Positions 46,237 through 58,640 of a DNA stretch of 62,000 bases are shown here, in pieces. Made by a program: the position numbers and the translations under genes. The notes beneath the pieces are model-generated. The model was not told the origin of the DNA and ran no database searches. It was given only the letters and a program-made list of their open reading frames with translations. Source of the DNA: Cryptomeria japonica (Eukaryota > Streptophyta > Pinopsida > Cupressales > Cupressaceae); assembly GCF_030272615.1 (NCBI RefSeq), contig NC_081410.1, forward strand, positions 123,125,640 through 123,187,639. Reading direction: 5' to 3'. Every line of letters starts with the position of its first letter. Position 1 is the first letter of the stretch.

Positions 46237-47577
46237 TTGTCATGATTATTTTGTTTTCCAAGTTGCCAAAATCATTTTAATGATTATACGGTGAAGTTTG
46301 GTAAGTCTGTGAGTCTGACATATTTATACTTTGGCTAGTTTATCATATAAGAAAATGAATTACATACATTATAATATAATAATAGCCTCATGATAGTAAC
46401 AAAGTGACTTGAATTGGTGAGGTAAAATACAAATTTGATAGAAAAAAAGTTGTAGAGTTAGGCAAGCCAAGGAATAATTAGAAAATTGAGCCATAGAGTG
46501 AGGTACAACAAGTGTTGGCAAAGTCATTCTTTGAGATAAACTCAATTATAACCATAAGTAAAGGAAATAGTGGAGAATAGAAGCAAAACGGGTGGTGATC
46601 CTATTAGGAAAGGGACCATAAACCACACCTTGTTGCTCTCAGATATTAAATCTTTGCTAATTTTTGAGAGATCATGATGGATACACTATTGCTTAAGGTT
46701 AATAGAGTATAATGACAAAATGATAAAGTGGTTTGCAACAAAATTTCATAATAATGAATCAATTATCAAGGGGTTGAGGGTGGATGCATAAAAAACTACC
46801 ATTTTTTAAGTTTCTAGTCATCGAAAAACTAGAGAATAATTTCCAACGTCTCCATATGTTGTCCTTGCAACAACAGAGTTTGCCCATCCACATGAAACCT
46901 TTGACTCAACTACTCAATGTACTAAAATGTGTCTTTGCCTCAAACATGGATAGATGTAGCATCTTAGATAATAGGGCAATTTACTTATGATGAAAGGAAT
47001 TATTTGCTTTACATTGTGTATTTTAAGCTATTGATCCTTTTGCATCACGCCATAATAGGTTAGTGAATGCACCTAATTACTTTCATCACAAGTTAACAAG
47101 AACATATGTAAAATATAGAAGGAAGAGAATGATTTCCTCTTTGTCCCATTATTGTTAAGTTGTTCTTTTGGTTAAAATAAGTTTGCTTTCTCAATTCTTG
47201 AACATTAAATGGAAGGAATTCATAAAATGGGATAACATTTAGAATATAATTTAAGGAATGTTTCAGAAAGTATTGATAAAAGGGCTAAAGAATCTAGTAT
47301 AGTTGAAATAAAAATAGAGAAAGCAATGAACACGAAAACCCTAGTAGGGAATGTACCACAAAGTAATAAGGATTTTTCACCTCCCACTTCACCTACTCAA
47401 AGCCCTAAGGAGATGGAAAAGGAAAAAATGTGACAAGAAGTTAATAGTGAAAATGTGACATATAGTTCACCCATATCATCAATAAAATCCCCTATAGATT
47501 CTAAGAAAATACCTGCTTCATGTTCATTACAACCCCATATCTCTAATTCAACCAAAAATGAGAAAGAGGAAATATGT
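46237..47577 (+). pseudogene. Possible decayed coding region, unidentified
   Basis: Frames at about 46640-46980 ('IKWFATKFHNNESIIKGL', 'LQQQSLPIHMKPLTQLLNV') and about 47230-47590 ('FSPPTSPTQSPKEMEKEK', then Ser/Pro/Lys-rich text) have ordinary amino acid composition and only a few stops, so they may be remains of one protein. No domain was recognised. The gag-pro element begins at its right end. The alternative reading is the 3' LTR of the gypsy element. Confidence 0.3.
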
Positions 47578-48344
47578 TGTCTCCTCTTCAAAAAATTGTC
47601 CTGTCTAATTAAATAAATATTTTTATTTATTTAATTATTTTATCCTAAGTCTTCTATTAATTAAATAAATTGTTATTTATTTAATTAATTCATTAATCCT
47701 CTTGTAAGCCTTTCCTCATTTAAATAAATACATTTATTTATTTAAATTGTCCTTTTTCTAAATATTTATTTAATTGATCCAACTTCCTCTATTAGTTAAA
47801 TAAATATTTATTTGTTTAATTAATTCATTAGCTTTGTCTACCCGTGACACATGTCACTCATCTCTTAATTCTTCTCTTACCTATCCCCTTTATTATTTAA
47901 TTATTTCCTCTACCTACCCTTTAATCCTAGCCGACTATTTATATTTACACCTCTTAATCTTATTCCTCCATCTATTACGGTGTTCTCTATATAAGAGGAT
48001 GCTTCTTTCATTATCAACCGTAATTGTCTAATCACCCAATCAATCTTATGCAATTAATCCTTCTTGTGATCAAGCTATCAACCACAATCTGTTCTTTGTT
48101 GAGCTCTTGTGCACACATAAAATTTGAGAGCAAATATATCAAACAAGATCAATGGATATAGGAGACAACGAAGATTGAAACCTTACTTGACATGTGAATG
48201 GTAATAATGCTTTATTTTGTTGATTTACATGATCTTAGGTATCTCTATTGGTATTGGTGAATGTTTCATTGTAGGACTTAGATTGTTTGTGGTTGGATCT
48301 TTATGGTTTTACAATAGTTTATCACTCACTTTTCACCATACACA
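47578..48344 (+). mobile_element. 5' LTR of the gag-pro element
   Basis: It starts TGTCTCCTC and ends TTTTCACCATACACA. The first 270 bases hold several AT-rich inverted repeats ('taaataaat...atttattta'). The TATA box is at 47988-47995. It aligns along its whole length with 59164-59936. Confidence 0.8.
47988..47995 (+). promoter_or_regulatory. TATA box of the 5' LTR
   Basis: 'ctctatataagagg' is a strong TATA box, and the 3' LTR has 'ctcaatataagagg' at the same place (59578-59591). The sequence 30 to 40 bases downstream is the likely transcript start. Confidence 0.65.
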
Positions 48345-48365
48345 TTTTGTCATGCTCAGTGGGAC
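48345..48365 (+). promoter_or_regulatory. Candidate primer binding site of the gag-pro element
   Basis: The bases immediately after the LTR, 'ttttgtcatgctcagtggga', resemble the start of gypsy leaders (TTTGGC..GC.C.GTGGGA). The exact tRNA is not determined. Confidence 0.45.
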
Positions 48366-48493
48366 ATGAATTCTTGTTAGATCTATGATTTTTTGTAGGT
48401 TTTTTTAACCCTATATTGTTGTTTTGTAAAACAATTTGGAGAATAACCTTGTGCAGCTAGGGTTTTGGACACAAGATTGAGATTTTGGAGAGA

Positions 48494-49340
48494 TTTGATC
48501 AAATCTCACAAATGTATTGAAATTTTTACATCAAATTTTGTTTCCAAATTGGGGACAGTATCAAGAGTGCTCAATCCAAAATTTAGATTTTTTTGAGCAT
48601 ATTTGAATTTTCTATGATTTTTTTATGATTTTTCATAAAAAAATAATTTTGGGAGCAAATCAGCGAATTTTTTAGATTTTCTTACATTTATGGAAATTTA
48701 TCAGAATTCTATAAGGGGTCTAGTTTTGTGATTTTAATTTGGGTGCAAACTATTTCATGAAAAATCAGATATTTAAAAATAGGGTTTTGTAATGTTTTGA
48801 TCAGATCTCATAAACGACTTAAAATTTGTACATACAAGTTTTTTTGCATGTTGAGGACAGTATCAAGAGAGCTCATACCCAAATTTTGAGTTTTTGGAGC
48901 ATATTTGAATTTTATATGAATTTTAATTTTTGGAGCAAATTAGCGAATTTTTCAGATTTTCTTACATTTCTGGAAATTTCTCAAAATTCTATAGGGGATC
49001 TATTTTTGCGATTTTAATTTTGATGTAAAATAATTCATGAAAAATTGGATCTTTAAAAATTAGGGTTTTTCAATGTTTTGATCATATCTCACAAATAATT
49101 TTTTTGTGTAGGTTAGGAATGGTATCAAGATTTCGCAGTATAAAATTAAGATTTTTTGGATCAAGCTTGAATTTTTTATGATTTTTCATAAAAAATTAAT
49201 TTTGAGAGCAAATTAGCAATTTTTTTTGGGTTTTCTTACATTTTTGGAACTGTCTTGAAATTATATAGGTGCTCTGTTCTTTATGAATTTAATTATTATG
49301 CAAAAGAACTTGTGGAAAATCAGATCTTTGAATTTGTCAA
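48494..49340 (+). repeat. About 290-bp tandem repeats in the leader, three copies
   Basis: 'tttgatca(a/g/t)atctca(c/t)aaa' starts each unit at 48494, 48796 and 49077. Each unit also has 'ttgaggacagtatcaagag'-like text, 'gagcaaattagcgaattttt' and 'ttttcttacatttctggaa'. The copies are diverged, with a deletion in copy 2. The array lies in the untranslated leader between the primer binding site and gag. Confidence 0.85.
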
Positions 49341-50859
49341 AAAATGTATTATCAAAGGCCCCTATTTCACAAAGTCATTTGGGTTTTCTAAAACCTTACC
49401 TAACTTGTGTGCTTGCAGGAGGGGTATTATTTCACAACTACTAACAAGTTTGGTGTAGGACCTTTGGCAAAGATTTGATTTTGAAATTACTTGCTTTATC
49501 TTCTTTAGTCTAGTAAAACACTTCAATTGGCACTCTAAAATGAACAAGTGTCTTTTGTGCCTTGATCAATAGGCTCCTTTTGTTTACCTTTACAGGGCCT
49601 TCCTCTTGAGTAGCTCATAAGGCCAAGTGAGAGGGAACGACCCAAATTTATAACGGGCTAAATCCAAGCTCTTTCGAATCACTATAAATAAATGTGTGTG
49701 TGATAAAATTTGCAAGTAATGGGTGTTGGAATGGCATAGTGACGTTAACTCACCGGATCTATGCCCACTTGAATGGATGACCTTACTAGACACCTTTTGT
49801 ATTAGAAGCCAAAAAACTTCTAGTTTTTGGTGTAGGAGGTCAGACCTCTAAAGTGGCTCACATTCTTATGGTTCTTAGTAGAGATAAAAAGTTCACCACG
49901 AGGGGGTTTTTCATGGGGACTGGTGCTTGGCTTCCCTGGAGAAGTGAGTGCAGAGGGTAGAGCCAGTGGGGTCAAGTGTTTAAGTATCTGCTCTTAATTA
50001 CGTAGCTCAGGGTAACTCCCCAAGTGAGATTCAATAACTATTGTCCTGAATAGCCCTGGGATTTGTGCTTGCAGGATCAAAATACTCAAACATTTTCAAG
50101 AAAACACAAAGAAACATTGTGTCTATCGTGTCTTCCAAGTGTATACAAAACGAACAAGGACATTTTACAATCACACTTGAAATTGAAACAATTTATCATT
50201 TTTGGACAAAAACACCTTCACACATTGGGTCTTCACTATTTTGTTGTGTTTTCTTGCCACTAAAAGTCAAAACATTGAGATTTGGTCACATTCAACAACT
50301 TCACAATTGGACAAAATTGCAAAACATTTTTAAAATCACATCTGAGTTTACTTAAACTGCGTCTATGTTCAGAACTAAGAAATTGCAAAAGATTTGTCAA
50401 AAGAAAAAGGACTTAAGTTTTTAGATTCAAAGAGCTTCTAAGGCTGCTTCCTATATGACTTCATTTTTTAGTCAACCTGTCTTGGTCACACATAGTCAAT
50501 CATTTTCCTTCACTTGCATTTCCCTCATACATATTTTCCAAATTTGAGTCAAAAGATTACCTTGCTTGTCCTCATCACATTTTACAAACATACTACAACA
50601 CAACACTAGGTGATTCTTGCATCAAGATCTATCATCTGAGGGTCTCATTTGGTCTTCTTGAGTCAAGTTCAACTTACCTCATCAAGAGATCCATCATCTC
50701 TTATGAAGCCACACTTTACTCTCAAACATACATACTTTGGTATTATACTTTTGGACATTGCAAGTTTATCCTAGATTTATCTACATTTCATACACCTCTT
50801 GGTCTTCCATAGTCTTTGCATTTTCATCCTTTCTTTCATCTTGGTCAAGAATTTAGTCA
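49341..50859 (+). other. Leader of the gag-pro element, non-coding
   Basis: About 1.5 kb of leader without a convincing gene. It contains 'gtgcttgcagga' twice (about 49410 and 50066); both look like splice acceptors, so the leader may contain an intron, but no donor was assigned. The C/T-rich part at 50450-50850 leads into gag. Confidence 0.4.
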
Positions 50860-52978
50860 ATGGTTGAAACCCATTCACAAAGGTCTATAAGGGAAGCCGA
50901 AGAATCTTTAAGGTCTTTAAACATGAGTACTTATGAGTTTGATGGTGATGAATTCTACAATCCATTTAAAAACTGTAGTAATATACCAAACAATGCCATT
51001 AATGACAATAATAATGGAAATGATAATGACAATGACAATGCATCTGTAGATTCTGCAGAAGTTGAGGAAACTATCATGGCCCCATTTTAATATATTGGTT
51101 CAAGAAATCATGAAAAGGGATAGACAATATTTCCTACAAGTCATGGTACAAAATGGGACAAGACTACCTCATGATTTTGATATGTCACAAATTTTGGAGG
51201 ATGATACAAACCAAATGAATCAAGTTAATTCAAGAAAAAGGAGGCCCAATAATGGTGGTAATAGGAGAGAGCATCTCATGCTTGAGTCACCTTCCTCCCT
51301 ATTTCAAAAACTTGAAATTCCAAACACATACACTCATTCTCATGCAAGTTATGATAGAACCTCTCATGAACAACCCCATAGTCATCCTTTCCCATGGAGA
51401 AGAACTACCACCACACATTGTCGTGATGATACCCAAGATTATACCAATGCATACAATTACACTCAATCGAACATTCAAAATCATGACACGAGGAGACCCC
51501 GAGTCATATGTGGGGGAAATACTCAAGATCACTCTTATGATACCTCCCATATTCATGGTCATGACATGTATCGACCTAGACCTAGTGCTCCTCATTAAAA
51601 TACCATACCAAGTGGTCTATATACAAGCTATAACTATGTTCCTCCTCCATATGAGCACATCTATGATCAATACCATCCATACCTACATTATATCCCTCCT
51701 CCTCTGGTTGATGGCTCATGCATGGAACTAGCTCAAAGAGAAAAGATACCACCCAAGAATGACTTGCAACAACAAATCAAGGATTTACAAAAGCAAATGG
51801 TGGACATAAGTACACCAAAGTAGAAATATACAATGAAGGAGATATGTCCTTACCCATTTGATAGAAACATTCCAATGCTTCCATTCCCTCCACATTTTGT
51901 GACACCAAAGTCTAACAAGTACAAAGGCAAAGGGGATCCTAAGGCACACATAAGATAATTTTTCACAACTTGCATTGAGGTAGCAGCAAAAGAAACATAC
52001 TTTAGGAGATTGTTTCTACAAAGCTTAGATGAACAATCAATGGAATGGTTCTCCCAACTTCCACCTGGAATTAAGTCATGGAGTGATCTAGCAAAGGCTT
52101 TTATACAACACTTCTCATATAACATTGAAATAGATGTGTTAGTAGCCACCTTATGAAATACTAAGTAGAAACATGGGGAATATTTTGCTTCATTTTTATA
52201 GCAATGGAGAGGTCTTTCTAGTCGATGGTCTTGTGATATACCACAAAAACAAATGGTAGAAATTTTCACACATAATGTCAACAAGGATATCAGATATGAG
52301 CTAAGAAAAGCATGTTTGTCTACCTTCAAAGAGGTCATTGAGAAAGGAATGACAACATAAAACATCCTTATTGAACATGGTGTCATACAAATATTCAAAG
52401 AGAACAAAGAGGAATCAAATGGGAAAGACAAACCCTACTTTTGGAACAAAAATAAGAACACAGTCAATGATGGGGTTGTAGATGCAAATGTTGTGAAACC
52501 TAAGATAACTTTCCCCGATGCAAGTTCTTCTAATACGACCAATCAAGTGAACAATCAAAACCAATCTAAACCTTGAAGGAAATACACCCTGTGGGGAGAG
52601 CCAATTGAAACTGCATTCAAGAAGTTAGTGGCAAACAAGCTCATAATACTACTAGATAATCCACCATATGAGACAAAGGTCAAACCAAATTGGTGGAATG
52701 ATGATGAATATTGTGAGTATCACAAGAGTAAAGAGCATTTAAATAGCAATTGTCACAGATTGAAGAATATCATACAAGATCTCATTGATAGAGGCGACAT
52801 TGAAGTTGATGGTCACACCTCAAATAAAGAACATGCGATGTTTAAGGAACCATTTCCTAAACATGACAAGGGAAAAAAAATAAAGATAATCAAGATAATT
52901 ATACCAAGATGCCCTATGACTATGATTCTACTATTAATCACATTTCAATGGATAATCATGTTTCTACTATCATCATAA
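50860..52978 (+). pseudogene. Gag of the non-autonomous gypsy element
   Basis: ATG 50860 opens 'MVETHSQRSIREAEESLRSL'. A frameshift near 51080 leads into a second frame that runs to about 52978 with several TAA/TAG stops. The N-terminal half is Asn/Asp- and His/Tyr/Pro-rich. The retrotransposon gag core follows at about 51830-52330 ('YPFDRNIPMLPFPPHF', 'KYKGKGDPKAHIR', 'SMEWFSQLPPG', 'WSDLAKAFIQHFS'). Near 52700 a Cys/His motif reads 'CEYHKSKEHLNSNCHRLKN', typical of plant gypsy gag. Gag alone could allow particle formation with a polymerase supplied by a relative. Confidence 0.8.
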
Positions 52979-53783
52979 AGGACAAAGCTCCTAAGAGTTC
53001 TACCCAAAGGGGTAAAGTCATTTTGAAAGGCATTGGACCATCTTCTTCATCTTCCAAAAATGAAACCTCCGAATGTAAGGTCACAACCCATCGAGGTAAA
53101 GTCACCTTGCAAGGTGTTCCACCTAGGACCACAACCTCTTCATGCACAAAGAATGAGTATGACCTTGTAGATCAGCTAAGAAAGACACCCACCCTCATTT
53201 CCATCCTTGAGCTTTTACGCATATCTCCCGCACATAAGGCCATCCTTGACAAAATCTTGAGAGAGACTGTCATACGTACTGATCTGAACGTGGGCCAGTT
53301 TCAAGCCATGGTGGGATACCTTTCCATTCCGCATACCCTTAAATTAACAGAAGCCAATGATGCATCTGTAACCCAACCTCATAATGAACCTCTACATATT
53401 GAAGCCTTTCTCCATAAAAATTGAATAAAACTAGTCTTGATAGATGAAGGAGTAAGTCTGAACATTTGTACATTGAACACTATTAAACAATTGGGATATT
53501 TTGAAAAAGGCTGTCAATTCTACACATGCTATCACCATTAAAGAATATGATGACGAAGAGCCCTCATCAAAGGGCACAGTCACCTTACCTCTTAGAGTTG
53601 GGCCAGTTATGAAGGATGTGGTATGTCAAGTCCTTGATTTAGAGCTCACATATAATTTATACTCTTGGGACGCCCATGGATCTATGAAATGAGAGGTGTT
53701 CCTTCAACATATCACCAATGTATCAAGTTCCCACACAATGGAGTTGAAGTGACTGTCAAAGGCGATCTGAATTCGTTCATATA
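52979..53783 (+). pseudogene. Aspartic protease region of the non-autonomous gypsy element
   Basis: 'HIEAFLHKN' is followed by 'LVLIDEGVSLNICTL', which matches the active-site block (usually D-D/E-G-S-x-x-N) of gypsy proteases. Then come 'HAITIKEYDDEE', 'TVTLPLRVGPVMKDV' and 'LLGRPWI', the last being the conserved second block. At least three frame changes occur between 53420 and 53760. Upstream (52909-53424) the frame is Ser/Thr/Lys-rich with 'GKVTLQGVPPRTTT'. The protease would cut gag. Confidence 0.7.
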
Positions 53784-55019
53784 TTGCAAAAACCTATGGT
53801 AGAATTGGAAATAATAATACCAACCAATAGAGAAGCAGCTCCATCATCCACATATGTTGATCCAAAATCCTTAAAAGCTTCTACATCAAAGCAAGCCAAG
53901 CTCAAAGAAAAATTCAAGGTTAAAGACATGAGATGTGGTGAGTATATCTTTCACGTTGATCAAATCCCACTATCTCCTAAGACATTTAGTCGACAAGAAC
54001 AACCCAGAAACAATTTGCAATATCAAGGAATTGGGTGTGAACCACCTAGTGTTGCGACTACTAAGTTTTAATGCAAATCTCCTTTAGTGGTGCAAGCAAC
54101 TTTTGATATCAATAGTCCTAAGAGTGGTTCCAACAAAGAATTTTTTGAATATATCACCAAACCTCTTGAGAACTTCTATATCCTTACCATTTCATCCACT
54201 CATTCTATTTCCACTCTTCTCCTATACGTGGATAAACAAGAATTAAAAAAACCCTTACTAATTGGGGATCAAAAATCAAGCCTTGATAAGAAAAATCTAA
54301 AATTCAAAAATAAAGAAAAGGCCTTTAGTCCAAATCAAAATCAAAAGCCATTGGACTCTGCAAAAATCAAAGTCAAGGATAAAAATCCTATAAAGGAAAA
54401 ATAAAAAGAGTTGATCTCCCCTAATATCAAAATAATTGGAGGCAAAAGTTCTAAAATTTCAAGTAAAAAAGAATACTTGTCGATCCAAAGTCTCCAACAT
54501 GCTATGCTACTTTCACTTCTTTTCACAATCATAAGCCTTCATTCCTCATCCACTTGTTTCACACATCCATTCCCTTTTGGTGATATATCACATTAATTGA
54601 CCTTTAATGGAACTTCCTCGAAGGACTTTATTGTCAGTGATGCCCAAACTTCTTTATGTGACACACATATGGGCCTACATAGTTCACACATTAGTAATTC
54701 TACCTTAGTTCCTTCATCAAGGAAGACGATGAAGGGAGCAACATATCATTCAGTCAAGGAACAACACAACTAAAATCACAAGGTAAATCCTCACACATTC
54801 GAGGTGGGTGACTTAGTTCTCAGAGAAAATCCTAAGAATCAACAAGACAGAGAGAAGAAGGGAAAGTTCAAACCAAATTGGCTTGGTCCTTACATCATCA
54901 CAACAGTCTATGGATTGGGTGCATATCAACTCTCATCACTAGATGGAGAACCTTTGGAAGATCCTATAAATAGAATTCACCTTCGCGGGTTTTACACATA
55001 TCTCTTCAGAATATCCTAA
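53784..55019 (+). pseudogene. Linker ORF with integrase C-terminal GPY module
   Basis: One frame from 53784 to TAA 55019 is broken only by four stops. The first part (53784-54070) reads '[19 protein letters not shown]' and continues the post-protease text. The middle part (54087-54600) is Lys/Ser/Asn-rich with no recognisable domain. The end (about 54750-55010) reads 'VNPHTFEVGDLVLREN', 'KFKPNWLGPYIIT' and 'INRIHLRGFY', which is the C-terminal GPY/F domain of a gypsy integrase. No RT, RNase H or integrase catalytic motif lies between. The frame looks like a stable fused gene rather than a random scar, although a simple deletion is not excluded. Confidence 0.65.
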
Positions 55020-56480
55020 TATCAAAAATTAAAAAAACCAAAAAATTATCAAAAATCATAAAAATACAAAAAAAATCATAAAAATAAAAAAATCGTTACT
55101 TGGTGGAAACCTGGCAAACAAAAAGTAAAGATAAATAAATTCGTCCAATGGTGAAAACCACTTCAGTGATGCCTTGGACAAGTACCATGGTGAAAATTGG
55201 GTTATCAATGCCATGTGTAGAGACATTGCTCCTCCCTCCTTCAGGATTCAATCTTATCCTTTCACTTTGCACACACTCACAACTTATACTTTCATAATAA
55301 ACTTTACCCATTCCCATCGTGACTTGTTATTGATCTACATAAGATTGGTTATGCATTCATAATAAATTCTTCCTTTTCACCCCTTTCCTTTCATAATAAA
55401 TTAGGTCCAATCTTTAACTGGGGAAAAATCCTAAATGTAGTGATGGAAGTGGTACCCTGACCATCACATGTTTTGAGGAGCATCGTCTTTTTCTTCCTCC
55501 TTCTTTTTGCACACAATCGGCAATAAAAATTCCTTTGCATCGCCAAACCGCAATAAAGTTTTGATCTTCTTCGCAATAAAGTATTAGTTTCATGGATTCA
55601 GTGAGTTTTAGATGAGACACAATCAACAATGGGCTTTCAACAAATCAAATCTTTTAGCAGAATTTGGCAACAACATGGTTTTCAGTATGTTTTGTCCTTT
55701 ATTAGGATGAGAACATTGTGACAAAATCAAACATATTAGCATATGTGTCAAGAAACACAAATGACTTGAAGATTTCATTGTGTGTTAGTGTCAAGTCTTG
55801 GTTTTCTTTTGATTTTATCTTTTTTTGGTGACATGTGTTTTAGCTTTTTCGGGATGTCTATGACTAGAGATTATATCTCCAGGATGTCTTTGACTAGAAA
55901 GGCAAGGATGGGATATGTTCACATATTTTTTTGCTATCTATGGATCGTCTCTTAGTAATGCTATGACTTTCCCAAGGATATGAAGACACTGTGAGTCTAG
56001 TGTGAATTGGGGCATTCCTTGTTTGCAACTGTCTGATCTCCATGCAAATAGGTACAATGACTTTATGGGTCAAACCTATACCTTGATTGTCATAACCTAT
56101 TTTCCATAATAAAGCTCAATGATGATAAAGCACAAGAAGCTCTTTCACTTCCATATCTTATACCTTCCATCCCCCCTTATTGATTGACCTCCATTGTCCT
56201 TCCTAAATCTGTGTAGCCTGCTATCACATGACTGAGTATAATGACAAGCCAAAAATATCTGCATTTTATGCAGTTTGCACCTATATTACCACATATTAGC
56301 ATTATATACATACATATAGATATCGCAATCGCATCACATCTTGCATATATCATTGGTTAGTATTTGCATTCTCATATTAAACATAAAATGCCTAAATAAT
56401 AACACATCATGCATCTCATCTTGTATATAGTCATATCATATTATTATCATATACTCATATAGATTTAGTACATATTGTAC
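55020..56480 (+). other. 3' non-coding region of the gag-pro element
   Basis: It begins with an A-rich stretch with repeated 'aaaaatcataaaaat' (55046-55095), then 'ttggtggaaacctgg' and 'catggtgaaaattggg', stretches I associate with the 3' region of plant gypsy elements. No gene is supported. Short frames at 55391-55629 lack motifs. Confidence 0.5.
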
Positions 56481-57498
56481 TATCATAAAATTGTGCCTCC
56501 TACAATTTTAACCACATTTTGGTTCCTCACCTCGGCGATGACATATTCTTCCCTAATTGAAACCTATTTCTACATTCTCACCCCTTCACCCTTCCTCCTT
56601 CATGTCATGTGTCTGATCTAGACCTTTTCTAGGCCCCAAAATAGGGAAGGACAGGGGCATGGTGTCCCTGTCCCCCCTAGGACAGGGGTGTGGCACCCTT
56701 GTTCCCCTAGGACAGGGGTGTGGCACCCTTGTTCCCCTAGGACAGGGGCATGACACCCTTGTCCTCACCCCTTAGGGTGGCCCTATGTCACGTCTGCCTG
56801 ATCTCCTATGCACAATTTATCTTCAAGGTTTGTAATTCCTCTTTGTCGGCCTTTAGTGGTTGAAAATTAATTCTTGAAGCATGCATAAAAAGGAATTAAA
56901 TCCCCTCATTCAGGGATGGATGAAAACAAAGGATAAAGAATAAGGAGTATATAGAGAAGATATAAGATTTCAAGGTCATCATCAAGCATTCAAGAATTCA
57001 AGTCTTCTTCAATCATCCATTGGAGCAACATTACAACATTCATTTGCAAGCATGTGTATGTTAGGGTTTTGTCATGTTACATGCCATTTCATACAACATC
57101 TGTGATTGCATTCAAGAAGAAAAGCAATCATCATCAACAAATTACAGATCTACAAGGTATATATTTCCATTGTTTACATTCAAGCATTTGCAATTACATT
57201 CTTTCATGGTTGATTCATCAATCGGGATTCGACTAAGGAAAACCCCTATCCACAACCATTCTCCCTCTCTTTTCTATGTGTAGGTTGCAGGTGCGTAGTT
57301 GTAATTGCGGGTTTGGGCTTCATTTGCAGAGATGGAAGAACCCTTTTCATTTCGCAGATTTTGTGGAGGACCATGTACATTCCCGCCATGGTCCCAACGA
57401 ATTTTCTCTAATTTTGTAGGGTAGATCTGCATCAATCTAATTAGCTCAGATCTGAAGTTACAACATGATCCTGAACTAGTAGCCCCACATTTCACTCA
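56481..57498 (+). mobile_element. Gypsy-type LTR-like segment inside the 3' region
   Basis: It starts TATCATAAAATTGTGCC and follows the same order as the LTR at 20908-21896 (inverted): start, GC-rich 30-bp array, 'gattcgactaaggaaaaccc', 'gtgtaggttgcagg', 'tgtggaggaccatgtacatt'. No target duplication or second LTR was found, so it may be a solo LTR with a worn start or a shared module. Frames in it are not genes. Confidence 0.5.
56648..56768. repeat. GC-rich 30-bp tandem module, four copies
   Basis: 'aggacaggggtgtggcaccc' followed by 'ttgttcccct' repeats from 56648 with starts at 56679, 56709 and 56739. The two middle copies are identical. Each unit can fold on itself ('aggggtgtggcaccct'-type dyad). 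It is the inverted counterpart of 21646-21740. Confidence 0.85.
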
Positions 57499-58640
57499 TT
57501 TCTTCTCTCTTTTCCACATAGTCAACAAGTCAACTTTCTCATTTATAAAAGAGGGTAAATCACACTTCAACTGCTAGGAATCCACTCAGAATTCGCATCC
57601 TTGTTTCCCTCGGATTTGGGTCTAGCGGATTCAAGACCCTCTTTTGAATGTAAAGTCCCTCCCAAGTGAAAATCATCCCAGTGGCTTCTTTTCTCTCTCC
57701 TAGGTGGGGAGTCACTAGGATCCAATTTTCCACTTTACACATAAACCCAAATAAAGCATACAAAAACATATTGCATATCATCATATACATATTTGCATTC
57801 ATAACATAAGATCATCATCGTAAGTATCATAACATTATCATAAGCATCATAGAATTATTATAGGAATATGCATACATAAACTACATCATCATTAATATGT
57901 AGAAGGAACACATAGGTACACATGCATATAGCTGCCACAATGAATGGATCATCTCATCTTATATATATCAAAAAAATTATAAAGTGTTATTATACAATGA
58001 TGTCAAAATCTCATATGGCTACAAAATCACCCAAAGGTGCCTACATCATCATACAAAAATTGATACAAAATGGGATCCAAAAGAACTATGATGAAGACCC
58101 TCCCTTGGAGCCAACTAGCCTCAAAAGAATCTGAGCTCCCAAAGGACCAACCCCTGGATCATCTCATTTGTCCCCTCCTACAAACTTTCCAGGACCATCT
58201 TTTCACCAAAGCAGTTAATAGTCTTGTGTTTGCCCAAATCTCAGGCATATATATAATGTGTCTCAATCCCATCGCCTTAATTGTAGTGTGGTACTCAACA
58301 GTCAAATCTATTCATAACTGCTATCTCACAGGGAATCGCTCTCTAGACTCAATATGGGGTAAGTACTCCCGCATCCAATCAAATCAATCATGTCAATCCT
58401 AGTGGTACTCATGTCCATCACATAGTGTTGCTTATCTTATCTTAGCCTAGCCTAGCGGTACTCATGTCTATCACATTGTGCTACTTCTATCCTAGTGCTT
58501 ATGTCTATTACATGTGTTGCATCCTAGTGTATATGTTTATCACATTGCACTATATCCTATCTTGCTAGGGCACTTGCCAAATTTTATCAATTCTACGACT
58601 TATCCTAAACTTAGTTTAGAAAACCTACTTGTTAGAGAAT
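57499..58640. other. 3' non-coding region, no gene
   Basis: Non-coding. 58395-58570 contains degenerate repeats of 'ctagtggtactcatgtccat' and 'cacattgtgctacttctatc'. The frame at 58070-58402 has no motif and lies in the non-coding 3' part of the element. Confidence 0.5.

Noticed and set aside
46222-46246. Firm 3' LTR start of the large gypsy element
   Set aside because: The polypurine-like tract is plausible, but no matching 5' LTR was found and the following sequence looks partly coding.
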